The notes beneath the pieces are model-generated. The model made no database searches. It was not told the origin of the DNA and saw only the letters and a program-made list of their open reading frames with translations. Shown piece by piece: positions 10,018-20,810 of a DNA stretch of 64,000 nucleotides (the first letter of the stretch is position 1; the number at the start of each line of letters is the position of its first letter). This stretch comes from Candidatus Geocrenenecus dongiae (GTDB taxonomy: Archaea; Thermoproteota; Nitrososphaeria_A; Caldarchaeales; Wolframiiraptoraceae). The stretch covers positions 1-64,000 of the forward strand of contig JALNLN010000009.1 of the NCBI GenBank assembly GCA_023267855.1. Direction: 5' to 3'. Both the position numbers and the translations under genes were made by a program.

Positions 10018-11741
10018 TTCGTAATCACCACTGGAGAATAAGAAATTTCAGGACCATCTACAGAGTATTTTACTAGAGTATGGTATAACCATTTTTCATC
10101 ATCTCTATTTGGATAATCGATTCTATAATGGGAGCCACGGCTCTCCTGTCTCAATAAAGCACATGTAGCTATTAACTCAGCTATCTCTACCATATTCTCA
10201 AGTTGTAAATAATCTACAAGCCATGTATTGTAGATCTTATCCTTGTCATCTACAGTAACTTTGCTTAGAGAACTCTTTATCTCTCTAATCTTCTTTAACG
10301 CATTCTTTATATCTCTTTCATTACGGAATATTCCTACATTGTTCTCCATCGTCTCTCTGAGGTTATCCATTAATTCGTACACAGAGTATTCTCCACCCTC
10401 CCTGCCATATATCTCATCATATATCTTCTTCACTGTTTTTCTATATGCTTCTCTATCAATTTCAGGATACCCTGGATCATGTTTAACTAGGTACTCTATT
10501 GCTTGTTCTCCGACTACGCCTCCATATACTAAACAATCTGCCAGAGCGTTTGTACCTAGCCTGTTTGCACCATGTATACTTACGCAAGCTACTTCTCCAG
10601 CAGCGAAAACTCCTCTAACATCGGTATTTCCAAACATATCTGTATGGATACCCCCCATCATATAGTGGAGAGATGGTCTGACAGGTATTAGGTCTTGTGT
10701 AGGGTCAAGACCGAGCTTCTTCTTAACTAGTTTAGATATAAACGGTAATCTTTCTTCGATAAGATTTTTTCCTAGATGACGTAGGTCGAGCATCACGTGT
10801 TTAACTCCAAAAGATTCATATCCATTTCCTTTTTCAATCTCCCACATTATCGCTCTAGTAACTATGTCTCTTGGAGCTGTCTCCATACGGTTTGGAGCAT
10901 AATGTTTCATAAACCTCTCTCCATGCCTGTTTAGTAAGTATCCTCCTTCACCTCTAGCAGCTTCTGAGATCAATACTCCTGAAGGTACGAGTCCTGTAGG
11001 ATGCCATTGAGTGAACTCCATATCTTTCAAACGTAAGCCTGCTCTATAAGCAATAGCCATACCATCAGCAGTTACGCCAGCTGCACATGTAGTAGTCTTA
11101 TATATTCTGCCTAGACCTCCTGTTGCAAATATTAGTACTTTAGATAGGAAGTACACGAGCTCAGAGTTCTTCATATTGAGGGCAATTAATCCTCGATACT
11201 CATTATTCTTAACACTTATCGCACAAGCAAAATACTCATTATAGAAGTTTACATTTCCGTCAGCTATAGATAGTAGGTAATCAAATAGGGAACGCATTAT
11301 GTAGTGACCTGTCTTATCTCCGGCAAATACACCTCTTGGGAAACTGTGCCCACCCATTCTCTGACTCTGGAAAAGTGTTCCATCCATGTTCCTTAACCAA
11401 GACATGCCAACATGTTCGAGGAAGAGAACTTCTCTAGGAATTCTTTGAACAAAAAACTCTACAGCATCTTGATCACATAAGAAATCTCCACCTTTCACGG
11501 TATCCCAAGCATGAAGTTCAAAACTATCACCTTTATCGATCGATAACACGACACCCAGCCCACCTTCTGCAGAAACTGAGTGAGATCGAAGAGGATGTAC
11601 TTTCGATATTATTCCTACTGAAATTTTCTTGTTAAGTATGAGAGATTTATGCACGATCTCTATGGCAGCTCTCAGACCAGTGATACCTGCTCCTAAAACT
11701 ATGATATCATGCTGTACTACTTCCACTTCCTCTTCACCCAT
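9990..11741 (-). CDS. sdhA: Succinate dehydrogenase/fumarate reductase flavoprotein subunit
   Basis: FAD-binding VLGAGITGLRAAIE, HSVSAEGGLG, MGGIHTDMFG, GANRLGTNALADCLVYG. Confidence 0.92.
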   Translation of the reverse strand: MGEEEVEVVQHDIIVLGAGITGLRAAIEIVHKSLILNKKISVGIISKVHPLRSHSVSAEGGLGVVLSIDKGDSFELHAWDTVKGGDFLCDQDAVEFFVQRIPREVLFLEHVGMSWLRNMDGTLFQSQRMGGHSFPRGVFAGDKTGHYIMRSLFDYLLSIADGNVNFYNEYFACAISVKNNEYRGLIALNMKNSELVYFLSKVLIFATGGLGRIYKTTTCAAGVTADGMAIAYRAGLRLKDMEFTQWHPTGLVPSGVLISEAARGEGGYLLNRHGERFMKHYAPNRMETAPRDIVTRAIMWEIEKGNGYESFGVKHVMLDLRHLGKNLIEERLPFISKLVKKKLGLDPTQDLIPVRPSLHYMMGGIHTDMFGNTDVRGVFAAGEVACVSIHGANRLGTNALADCLVYGGVVGEQAIEYLVKHDPGYPEIDREAYRKTVKKIYDEIYGREGGEYSVYELMDNLRETMENNVGIFRNERDIKNALKKIREIKSSLSKVTVDDKDKIYNTWLVDYLQLENMVEIAELIATCALLRQESRGSHYRIDYPNRDDEKWLYHTLVKYSVDGPEISYSPVVITKWKPVERKY

Positions 11742-12081
11742 AAATCATGTAAAGTGCAGATACACCGAATAACCATATGACAATACCTATTATGAAGAAA
11801 ACTACGTTTAGACTAATAGTTCTACTTAAACCGTAGCCCCACTCAGCGAGAACAGTCTTCAAACCGTTTAATGCATGATAAACACCTGCACTTAGAAGAA
11901 TTGAGTAAAAGATAAATGGGTTTGGAGGTATACGTTCCACAGTAAAAGCTATGTATAGTATATGTATAGCACCACACACAAACAATATGATTGCGGTAAC
12001 CCTCTGTAACAGCCAGCCCAGATAACCATTCTCAATAATTCTATTAAACATATCTAAAAACTTATAGATTTTCGAGGACAT
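11734..12081 (-). CDS. sdhC: Succinate dehydrogenase/fumarate reductase membrane anchor subunit
   Basis: About 3 TM helices, YHALNGLKTVLAEWG motif; overlaps sdhA start. Confidence 0.7.
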   Translation of the reverse strand: MSSKIYKFLDMFNRIIENGYLGWLLQRVTAIILFVCGAIHILYIAFTVERIPPNPFIFYSILLSAGVYHALNGLKTVLAEWGYGLSRTISLNVVFFIIGIVIWLFGVSALYMIYG

Positions 12082-12236
12082 TTATCATTCAGCAAAATAT
12101 TATAGAAGAGATTTATTTAAAGATAATTATTTCTCTTAATCTTACATCTGTATTAGAATTAGAAGAGAGAAGTCTGAATCTCAAATTACTTAAAACATTA
12201 TCTTTATCTAGAACATATGTTACCATTAAAATCGTT

Positions 12237-13391
12237 ATGCAATCTGTCATATATCTCATAATATCAATGGTATTGATTTTCATCTTAATCTTTAAGAAAG
12301 TTAATGCGGGCATAGCACTACTTGTTGGAGCATTCCTGTATGGTATCTTGATCCACGGTTTCAAAGTTCTAAACATTATGCTAGAAGCATTCGATCTAAG
12401 TATGTTGAATACTGTACTAACATTCATATTAGTAATTTTCATAACGGAGGTGATGAGGTTGAAAGGGGCCACAGTGAAGATTGTAGAAGGATTGAATATG
12501 CTAGGAGCTAGAATAACGGCGATAATAGCACCGTTGGTCATAGGGTTACTTCCAATGCCGGGAGGCGCATATGTTTCTGCAGCTATAACTAAACCTGTAT
12601 TCGATAAATTGAATCTGAGACCTGAAGAAGAAACTTACATTAATTACTGGTTTAGACATGTGTTTACTATGACGTGGCCTCTCGTTCCAGGAGTGATAAT
12701 GGTAGCTGGGATAATAGGTACCGAACCCTATCTAATAGCTAGATATACTTGGCCGATACCCATAGCATCCATTGTAGCAGGTTTAATCTTATCTTTACCT
12801 ATGCTTAGAACATCTCAGACTCTTAGAAAAGATGTTAGAGGTCTAGTGTACTTATGGCCAGTAATCACGATAATAACTCTAGCCTTGCTGACCAGAATAT
12901 CTATGATGTACATCTTAATCTTGACATCTATTCTATACGTGATGATTTCTAGAACTAGTTATAGAGAATTTAAGGAAGCAATTAAACGTGCTTTAAATCC
13001 AACGATAATAATGGTTGTAGTAGTTGCATTCATCTTCAGTAAGTTTATACAGATTAGTAGTGTTGGAACTGAGATGTTTAGTATTCTTAAAGGATTAGAA
13101 GCATTCATCTCATTTCTAATCTCCTTCATAATTGGAATTGTAATCGGGATTGAATCTGTTAGCATGGCTCTATGTTTCTCAATATTAGCAACTTCAGTAC
13201 CAGCTCAAGTATACATCTACGCTTTTCTAGGAGTATACGTAGGCCACCTTCTCAGCCCATCCCATCCATGCTTAGTTATGACAGTAGAATACTATAAATC
13301 CGAGTACCCTAAGACTTACAAGTATATCGTTTTATCAGGAATCTTAACAATGTTATTAACAATTTTCCTCATAATACTATTCTATGTCTAG
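12237..13391 (+). CDS. DUF401-like multi-TM permease
   Basis: Polytopic; PMPGGAYVSAAITKPVFDKL and GHLLSPSHPCLVMTVEYY motifs. Confidence 0.6.
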   Translation: MQSVIYLIISMVLIFILIFKKVNAGIALLVGAFLYGILIHGFKVLNIMLEAFDLSMLNTVLTFILVIFITEVMRLKGATVKIVEGLNMLGARITAIIAPLVIGLLPMPGGAYVSAAITKPVFDKLNLRPEEETYINYWFRHVFTMTWPLVPGVIMVAGIIGTEPYLIARYTWPIPIASIVAGLILSLPMLRTSQTLRKDVRGLVYLWPVITIITLALLTRISMMYILILTSILYVMISRTSYREFKEAIKRALNPTIIMVVVVAFIFSKFIQISSVGTEMFSILKGLEAFISFLISFIIGIVIGIESVSMALCFSILATSVPAQVYIYAFLGVYVGHLLSPSHPCLVMTVEYYKSEYPKTYKYIVLSGILTMLLTIFLIILFYV

Positions 13392-13683
13392 AAATCACTA
13401 CAACCAGAAAATCATGAATGCAATGATCTTTTCGTTTCTCAACCTATGAAAATTCTTTGTAATCCCAAATTAAATTTTCCATTAGACTAAGCATCTTTAC
13501 CTGTAGCTAAATTAATAGACTTCTGTACGTTGTGTAACTCCAACTACTAGTTCGAGAATATAAGTTTATAGTCTTGCGGAAAAAGACACTAAATTTTGAG
13601 TTTTAGATATTTCGTACTAGATGTTTTTTCTTCCAAAATCTTTATATTTTCAGTGAAATTGTAAATGGTTCAGTGAGGAAAAA

Positions 13684-15213
13684 ATGAAAAATGGTACTCC
13701 GATTTTAGAGGTTAGAGGTATTACGAAAAGGTTTCCCGGAGGTGTTGTCGCTCTAGATCATGTAGATTTTGAAGTAAGAGCAGGTGAAGTGCACGCTATT
13801 TTAGGAGAGAATGGTGCTGGAAAAACAACTCTGATGAATATTTTATTTGGAGTTTTACAACCTGATGAGGGAGAGATATACGTCTATGGAAAGAGAGTTA
13901 AGTTTCGATCTCCACTCGATGCAATGAATCTAGGTATAGGAATGGTTCACCAAATTCGAAAATTGATACCCGCTCATACAGTTCTTGAGAATATAATTCT
14001 CGGTCATCCGAAAACTGGGACCATTATAAATATGAAGAAAGCTAGAGAAGAAGTTAAAGCACTTTGTGAAAGATATGGTTTTAAGATAGATCTAGATGCG
14101 AGGGTTTGGCAACTTTCTGCTGGTGAACAACAACTTGTAGAGATATTGAGAGCGCTTTACCGTGGTGCAAAAATACTCATACTTGATGAACCAACTTCTG
14201 TTCTAACACCTTTAGAAATAGATTCATTCTTAAATTCTATGAAATCTATGGCCAAAGAGGGGATAGCTACTATACCTTTCGTCACCCACAAACTACCTGA
14301 AGTATTTGCTATAAGTGATAGAATTACAGTACTGAGAAGAGGAAAAGTAGTAAAACGTCTTGAAACGAGAGAAGCTACAATGAAGGCTTTAGCAGAGTAT
14401 ATGGTTGGAAGAGAAGTTCTCTTTACACTAGAGAAACCTAAAGTAAAGATAGGGGAAGAGATATTGAGAGTAGAGAATGTTTCGGCTCTAAATGATAAAG
14501 GAGTTCTAGCTCTTAAAGGAGTATCCTTCTCTATAAGAGAAGGTGAGATTTTTGGAATTGCAGGTGTTGCTGGTAACGGTCAGCAAGAACTAGCTGAAGT
14601 CATAGCAGGTCTCCGAAAACCAATAGGAGGAAGAATATTCTTTAAAGGCCGAGATATAACCAATACTTCTGTTCTCGAGAGGATGAAGATGGGGATAGGG
14701 TACATCCCACCAGAACGTTTGGGAGTAGGTGTAATAGGAAACTTCTCGCTAGTCGACAACATCTTGATGGGTATCTATTTTGATCCAGAGTTTTCTAACA
14801 AAGGATTCTTAAATTATAAGAAAATCCGAGATTACGCTAAAAAGTATATTTCTGAATTCGAAGTAGTAGCTCCAAGCATTGATACGAAGGCAGCACATCT
14901 TTCAGGAGGAAATCTACAGAGATTGATTTTAGCACGTGTTATTCCCAGAACTTCGAAACTCCTCATTGCCAACTCACCTACCGTTGGACTTGATATTGCT
15001 GCGACTGAAGCTGTTAGGAGTAGAATACTTGCATGTAAAGAGAAGGGGATGGGTGTCCTCCTCATCTCCGAAGATCTCGATGAAGTTCTACAGTTAAGTG
15101 ATAGAGTTGCACCAATTTATGAAGGAAGATTTGTAAAGATCTTATCAGCTGAGGAAGCTAAGAAAGAAGTAGTTGGAGCGATGATGGCTGGTGCACTTTC
15201 AGGAGGTGTCTAG
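13684..15213 (+). CDS. Nucleoside/BMP-type ABC transporter ATP-binding protein (two ABC domains)
   Basis: GENGAGKTTLMNILFG, LSAGEQQLVEILRALYRGAKILILDEPTSVLTP, second degenerate ABC domain LSGGNLQRLILARV. Confidence 0.9.
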   Translation: MKNGTPILEVRGITKRFPGGVVALDHVDFEVRAGEVHAILGENGAGKTTLMNILFGVLQPDEGEIYVYGKRVKFRSPLDAMNLGIGMVHQIRKLIPAHTVLENIILGHPKTGTIINMKKAREEVKALCERYGFKIDLDARVWQLSAGEQQLVEILRALYRGAKILILDEPTSVLTPLEIDSFLNSMKSMAKEGIATIPFVTHKLPEVFAISDRITVLRRGKVVKRLETREATMKALAEYMVGREVLFTLEKPKVKIGEEILRVENVSALNDKGVLALKGVSFSIREGEIFGIAGVAGNGQQELAEVIAGLRKPIGGRIFFKGRDITNTSVLERMKMGIGYIPPERLGVGVIGNFSLVDNILMGIYFDPEFSNKGFLNYKKIRDYAKKYISEFEVVAPSIDTKAAHLSGGNLQRLILARVIPRTSKLLIANSPTVGLDIAATEAVRSRILACKEKGMGVLLISEDLDEVLQLSDRVAPIYEGRFVKILSAEEAKKEVVGAMMAGALSGGV

Positions 15214-16299
15214 ATGGTTTACATACAGCTTCCAAAACTAAAACGTGAAAGAGTAGTAGTATTAACGGGAAGAGAAGCCGTCACCATATCTATTCTCTCA
15301 TTAGTTGTAGCCTTCATTATCTTCAGCGGCTTCCTAATGCTTGAAGGAGCTTCACCTATTGAAGCATATGGACATATCTTTACGTTTGCTTTCAATCCCG
15401 AGCTAGGACTTTCCACAACACTTCATAGAGGATTCTTCATACTATTCTCAACTCTCGCATTTATAGTTCCAATGTCAGCAGGGCTCTGGAATATTGGAAT
15501 GGAAGGTCAATTCTATCTAGGAACAATTGGAGCTTTTGCAATCGCATACAGTTTTCCTAATCTCCATCCCGCTCTCCTAATTCCATTAATGCTAATTGTC
15601 GGAGCGCTCTCCGGCGCAGGGTATGGAGCACTAGCAGGATTCTTAAGAGGAAAATTGAATGTTAACGAAGTTGTAGTAACCTTAATGTTGAATAATATTG
15701 CTTTCTGGCTTGTCTACCTATTGACTGTTGGAGGCCCATGGGCTGGCATCGCAGAATCTACAAGTAGACCTTTACCAGCTTCTGCTCATGCACCTATTGT
15801 CTGGAATATACCTTTCACAAGTTTCCTAGCAATTGGGATAGCCGTGATCCTCTATATCTTTCTCAAGTACTCAGTACTCGGATACCAAATTCGTGTTTTG
15901 GGAAATAGTCCAGTTGTAGCTAAACATATAGGTATAAATGCAACTAAAATTACGATTTTAGTAATGGCAATTGGTGGAGCTATTGCTGGGCTTTCAGGAT
16001 ATCATATGTGGGCTGGAGACCCTGCTTTCCGACTGATCCCGAGACCTGAAGCTTACAAAGCTATAGGTGATCTTACATACTGGGGGATACTAATAGGATT
16101 GATCTGTCTTCTCAATTCTATAGCTACAATACCGTTCTCTGTTTTCATTGGTTCAATAATAGTTGGATCTACGGTTCTAGTTAGAAGACTACGACTACCC
16201 TTCGGTTTAGACGTCCTCTTCCTAGGAGTAATCTCTCTAACATTCGTCGCTTTCCAATTCTTCCACCATTATAGAATTAAAAGAATTAGGAGGGGATAG
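15214..16299 (+). CDS. BMP-type ABC transporter permease 1
   Basis: Multi-TM; NIGMEGQFYLG; immediately follows the ATPase. Confidence 0.88.
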   Translation: MVYIQLPKLKRERVVVLTGREAVTISILSLVVAFIIFSGFLMLEGASPIEAYGHIFTFAFNPELGLSTTLHRGFFILFSTLAFIVPMSAGLWNIGMEGQFYLGTIGAFAIAYSFPNLHPALLIPLMLIVGALSGAGYGALAGFLRGKLNVNEVVVTLMLNNIAFWLVYLLTVGGPWAGIAESTSRPLPASAHAPIVWNIPFTSFLAIGIAVILYIFLKYSVLGYQIRVLGNSPVVAKHIGINATKITILVMAIGGAIAGLSGYHMWAGDPAFRLIPRPEAYKAIGDLTYWGILIGLICLLNSIATIPFSVFIGSIIVGSTVLVRRLRLPFGLDVLFLGVISLTFVAFQFFHHYRIKRIRRG

Positions 16300-16303
16300 A
16301 AGT

Positions 16304-17182
16304 ATGTGGCCTTTCATAGTTAGATCTCTTGAAGTGGCCACAATCCTTCTACTTGCAGCTATCGGTGAACTGCTTAACCAGAGGTCGGGCGTCCTCAACG
16401 TTGGTATAGAAGGATTAATGCTTCTAGGAGCTGCTTCAGGATTCATAACAGCTATGTTCTTGGGTGTTATTCCAGGATACATTGTGGGAATGTGTTTAGG
16501 AGCTCTCTTCGGCCTTTTACACGCTTTCTTCTCTATAAGCTTAAGAGTGAATCAAGTAGTAAGCGGAATGGGGATATGGCTCTTCGCAATGGGTTTTGTA
16601 ACCTACTGGGCAGATAGATACTCAGGTCCGCTGCCTCCGGGTGTAGTCTCTATACGGATTTATGGTCTTTCGCCAATCTTCTTCCTAGCAGTAGCTGTAG
16701 TTCTTATAATCTGGTTCATACTGTCAAAAACACATCTAGGATTAAAGATAAGATCAACAGGAGAAAATCCTTTTGCAGCCGAAGTATCTGGAGTAAGAGT
16801 TATAAGAATTCGTTATCTATGTACGATTATCGGCGGTGCATTAGGAGGTTTAGCAGGAGCATTCCTATCTCTAACATACCTAGGAACGTGGAGTCATCTT
16901 CCAACAAAAGGATTAGGATGGATAGCGCTCGCTCTCGTCATGTTCTCTTTGTGGAGACCTTTAATACTTCTAGGCGGTGCTTTACTATTCGGTTTTGTAT
17001 GGCAGTTCGCTATTTCTCCAGAAACAATATACGCTGGAATTCCAGCCCCACTTCCAGTACTAAGAATGCTTCCATTCATTATTACAATCATACTGCTCGT
17101 CATAATCTCTTCCGAAAGATTTAGAAGAAGATGGTGGTTAGCTAAACCAGAAGCACTAGGAGTACCTTACATAAAAGAATAG
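16304..17182 (+). CDS. BMP-type ABC transporter permease 2
   Basis: Multi-TM; GELLNQRSGVLNVGIEGLMLLGAASGF; third gene of operon. Confidence 0.88.
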   Translation: MWPFIVRSLEVATILLLAAIGELLNQRSGVLNVGIEGLMLLGAASGFITAMFLGVIPGYIVGMCLGALFGLLHAFFSISLRVNQVVSGMGIWLFAMGFVTYWADRYSGPLPPGVVSIRIYGLSPIFFLAVAVVLIIWFILSKTHLGLKIRSTGENPFAAEVSGVRVIRIRYLCTIIGGALGGLAGAFLSLTYLGTWSHLPTKGLGWIALALVMFSLWRPLILLGGALLFGFVWQFAISPETIYAGIPAPLPVLRMLPFIITIILLVIISSERFRRRWWLAKPEALGVPYIKE

Positions 17183-17287
17183 AAAATATATTCTTCTCTA
17201 ATATCTAATTATTTCAAAATACTTTAGAAACGTTCTCAATATTTTAGTGTATGAAATAAAAAGAAAAATATAGAAAAATTATTTTAT

Positions 17288-18700
17288 TTACTTGACAAGA
17301 ACTATGCCGTCTAGTTGGAAGTTAAGTTTTCCGAGGAGCCAATCATCTGTCGGCATTACTCCCGCTGGCTTGACTACGGTTCCTTTGGGTGGTACTTCTA
17401 GTCCTAGCTCTGGTATAGGTACTCCTTCTCCACTACTAACGAGTGCGTATTCACAGAATGGGTCGAATGCACCTAAAAGCATCTGGTTTCTTCTTCTTTC
17501 AATTAACTTGAGCATATCTTCTGAGATTAGACGCTTTGCTTTCGGGCTAATTGCATCAAGCCCGATTTTATTATCATTCTGAAGATCGACAGCTGGTAAG
17601 ATTGTTTGTCCAGGTACCCAGGGATTATCAGATGGAAGAGGTATATGGTGGTTCATTCCTAGAAAGACTATTCTGTCAGGATATCTTGTACCTGCTAGAT
17701 ACTCTTTCAATATATGGTAGAAGAGAACCTCCCATCTTGTATCGAATGAGACTGCTACTGTATCTGTAGTTCCCCATCCATAGAGCCCAACTATATCTGA
17801 ATCTTTCCCTACAAACCATATTCCTCTTTCTTCAGCAACTTTGAGAGGTTCAACAGAATCTGTGTAATGTGTTAAAACATCGACTCCTAGATCGACTAAA
17901 GCATGTGAAACTTCTCTCTCCTTCGGTGGATCATACCATTCTCCAACATACTTGATGTATAGAGTAGCATTCGGATTAGCTTCTTTTATACCTAGATAGA
18001 AGGCTGCCATCCTCCTCCAATTCTGTACACATGCTGGACCTACCGCAATCCCAATCTTGTTGGTCTGAGTTATTGCTCCAGCCACCAACCCTTCTAGATA
18101 CATAGCTTGATACTGTCTTATGAAAACTCTTATGAAATTCCTTCGAGAAGATATGTCGCTTCCAACTATTCCTAGGAAATACACATCTGGATATTCATCT
18201 GCTATTGTATGGAAGGCGGGTATCGCTGCTGGTTCCCAACTGCCAAAGACAATGTTTGCTCCACTAACCTTTATCAAGTCTCTAGCAGAAGAAATTGGGT
18301 CTTTACCCTTCAATACAACACCTTCATCGTAGACATAATCAAACCACGGGTAAAGTTGTTTTAATCGTTCGACAGCTTTTATCTGTCTTCCATCCCACGT
18401 TGAACCCTCGACATAACCACCTAAAACCATTCCCATGACTACTTTTAACCCCTTTACTACTTCCACTGTTCTAGTCTGTGTTATTGTTGTTGGTACAGTT
18501 ACTGTTGCAGCACCTACAGTTACAGTTTCCTTCACAGTTGCAGGGGCAGCGGCCATGCTTCCTGCATAGTATCCTCCGAGACCTCCTATTACTCCAGCTG
18601 CAACAACACCTACAGCAACTTTACCAGCTGTTGAGAGAGCTTTTCTCCGAGTAAGATTTTTAGTTAATACGTTTTCTTTTGTCATACGTAGAATAAACAT
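17288..18700 (-). CDS. BMP-family ABC transporter substrate-binding protein
   Basis: Signal with TRRKALS motif, Thr/Val linker, GGYVEGSTWDGRQIKAVERLKQLYP; convergent with cognate permease genes. Confidence 0.85.
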   Translation of the reverse strand: MFILRMTKENVLTKNLTRRKALSTAGKVAVGVVAAGVIGGLGGYYAGSMAAAPATVKETVTVGAATVTVPTTITQTRTVEVVKGLKVVMGMVLGGYVEGSTWDGRQIKAVERLKQLYPWFDYVYDEGVVLKGKDPISSARDLIKVSGANIVFGSWEPAAIPAFHTIADEYPDVYFLGIVGSDISSRRNFIRVFIRQYQAMYLEGLVAGAITQTNKIGIAVGPACVQNWRRMAAFYLGIKEANPNATLYIKYVGEWYDPPKEREVSHALVDLGVDVLTHYTDSVEPLKVAEERGIWFVGKDSDIVGLYGWGTTDTVAVSFDTRWEVLFYHILKEYLAGTRYPDRIVFLGMNHHIPLPSDNPWVPGQTILPAVDLQNDNKIGLDAISPKAKRLISEDMLKLIERRRNQMLLGAFDPFCEYALVSSGEGVPIPELGLEVPPKGTVVKPAGVMPTDDWLLGKLNFQLDGIVLVK

Positions 18701-18800
18701 TCTGAATTATATAAAGTTTAAGATTAAGAATATAACATAAATTGCATTCTTTACATAGTTGTAGCGTTGTATTTAAATATTAGTTATAATGCTCGGATAG

Positions 18801-19712
18801 TTGTGTATAGGTATGCTTTTACTATGTCACTGTGTAGTAAATGTTAATTCTAGAGCTCCTGGAATTGCTCGTTGGAGTAATGTTGTCCATCCTGTCTGGG
18901 ATATTATTAAACTGAAAAACCTTCAGTTTATCCAGCTTCCATGTCCAGAAACAGTATACCTTGGTTTAAGGAGATGGTGGTTTGTTAAAGAACAATACTC
19001 TAACGTTCTGTTCAGAGAACTTTGTAGAAAGATGGCCATCGGTATCTCGGAGATTCTAGTAGAGAATAAAATTAGAGAATTTAAATTAATTGGTTTAGGA
19101 ATAAGTCCGAGTTGTGGTTATAGAGAAACTCAAAGTGATCCTTCATGGGGTGGGAGACCTAGAGAAGTTGATACAGAAAGCAACATCACCTCAGGTTTAG
19201 GAGTATTAATAGAAGCTCTAGATAAAATATTTAGAGAATACGGATTCATATTCAAGATCTATGATCTCCCACCTTCCTTAATATATCCTGACGAGAGAAC
19301 TGGAATTAAAAAATATCCGAGAAGTTTTGAAGACTCAGTTAAAGAATTATTTGAATTCCTAGAATTTGATTATGAGTTATCTAAACTACATGAATACAGT
19401 AAAGATGTAGATTCAGATATCAGATCTCGTAAAATCTTAATATGTCCATTTGAAATACTGTCAGAAAAATTTGAAACCATAGAAGAGTATATTAGAAATA
19501 AATATGGATTAATATTGATTCCGAAATCAGATAATTTGACTCCTCAGAAAGAGGAGCTCGTAAACATGTTTGCTATGCAAGTAGAAAACCATCTAGAAGT
19601 TGGACACCATATCGAATTGTACAGATACCGTGAACATTCCTCACTTTTTAAAAGATTTATGAAAATCTTGGAAGACAGAGGACTACTAAAAAATATACAT
19701 ATAGTGTATTGA
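18801..19712 (+). CDS. DUF523/TudS-like (2-thiouracil desulfurase-related) cysteine-rich protein
   Basis: CHCVVNVNSR, LPCPETVYLGLRRW, GLGISPSCG: three conserved Cys blocks matching the DUF523 pattern (CxxG.. / CPE..GL..PR / SPSCG). Confidence 0.5.
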   Translation: MCIGMLLLCHCVVNVNSRAPGIARWSNVVHPVWDIIKLKNLQFIQLPCPETVYLGLRRWWFVKEQYSNVLFRELCRKMAIGISEILVENKIREFKLIGLGISPSCGYRETQSDPSWGGRPREVDTESNITSGLGVLIEALDKIFREYGFIFKIYDLPPSLIYPDERTGIKKYPRSFEDSVKELFEFLEFDYELSKLHEYSKDVDSDIRSRKILICPFEILSEKFETIEEYIRNKYGLILIPKSDNLTPQKEELVNMFAMQVENHLEVGHHIELYRYREHSSLFKRFMKILEDRGLLKNIHIVY

Positions 19713-19845
19713 GTATTAGTATAGAGAATTTATACATCGAATTGTTTCTTAGAAAAGAATGTTATGAAGATAGTTTCATCTATCTTGAAATTTGAATATA
19801 CAGGAAAGCCAAAAAATAAAAATAGGATGGGATTAATTCACAGAA

Positions 19846-20661
19846 TTATTTTTCATTTGCGAAGGCTACGATTCTTGCGAAAGCTGATTCACCATCCTGG
19901 AATTTGAATGGGAATGCTCCTATTATACATCTTCTATTTACTACTTTGCTTATTTCTCCTCCTAGGTTCTCAGCATGTAGTATCATGTGGGGGAAGAGTT
20001 TGAGGTGCATGAGCTGATAGTTTTGAGGCCACGGCATTAATTCATCTATCTTCTTACCCCACTTCTTCTCTGCTTCAGCTACTAAATCAGGTCTAGCTCT
20101 TCTAATTACAGTATTGAGTGGATGGTCTGCAGACATTGCATCTACACCTATCCATTTTATTTTCATTTCTATACACCATTTCGCGAAACTTTCATCTGGT
20201 CCAGGATGTTTAACCATGTATCTTACTTCATCTGGCTCGGTTCCACACCAAGCATATTTATGATATCCAGTATGAATTATAAGTATGTCTCCTTTCTTAA
20301 TTTCTACTCCTCCATCTTTCGCTGCTTTCTTTATGGTCTCAGAAGTATAGATATCATAGTCTCCGACGTACGGAGAAATGTCTACTATAACTCCCTCGCC
20401 GACTAGGTAGTCTTCTAGTGGTAAGCTTGCAACATCTTTTCCACCTGTTACGAAGTGTAGCTGGCTGTCGAAATGAGTTCCAAAGTGTAGTGATGTTTCT
20501 ATGAATTGAGCGTTTACTCCATGTTCTCCAAGAGTCTTAATCCAGTAAACTTTCATTGGAGGATACCACATGAACGGTGGCTGCTTCCAGCTAGTCGGTT
20601 GAGATAAGTCATATATCTTAACTCTGCTCCAATCTACCACCTTACTCCAATCCATAACCAT
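19846..20661 (-). CDS. Cyclase-family (kynurenine formamidase-like) metal-dependent hydrolase
   Basis: YDLSQPTSWKQPP, SLHFGTHFDSQLHF (HxGTHxDxxxH) and GVDAMSADHP motifs. Confidence 0.8.
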   Translation of the reverse strand: MVMDWSKVVDWSRVKIYDLSQPTSWKQPPFMWYPPMKVYWIKTLGEHGVNAQFIETSLHFGTHFDSQLHFVTGGKDVASLPLEDYLVGEGVIVDISPYVGDYDIYTSETIKKAAKDGGVEIKKGDILIIHTGYHKYAWCGTEPDEVRYMVKHPGPDESFAKWCIEMKIKWIGVDAMSADHPLNTVIRRARPDLVAEAEKKWGKKIDELMPWPQNYQLMHLKLFPHMILHAENLGGEISKVVNRRCIIGAFPFKFQDGESAFARIVAFANEK

Positions 20662-20810
20662 ATTTGTTCACATGATATGCTACTTTATTACAAAATATAA
20701 ATCTATTTTTTATACAGCATATGAGTTGTATGATGAAAGATACTAATAATGAAGTAGTAGAAGTTAATTAATTGATAATGCTTATTATATAGGAACTGAA
20801 ATTATTAGAC

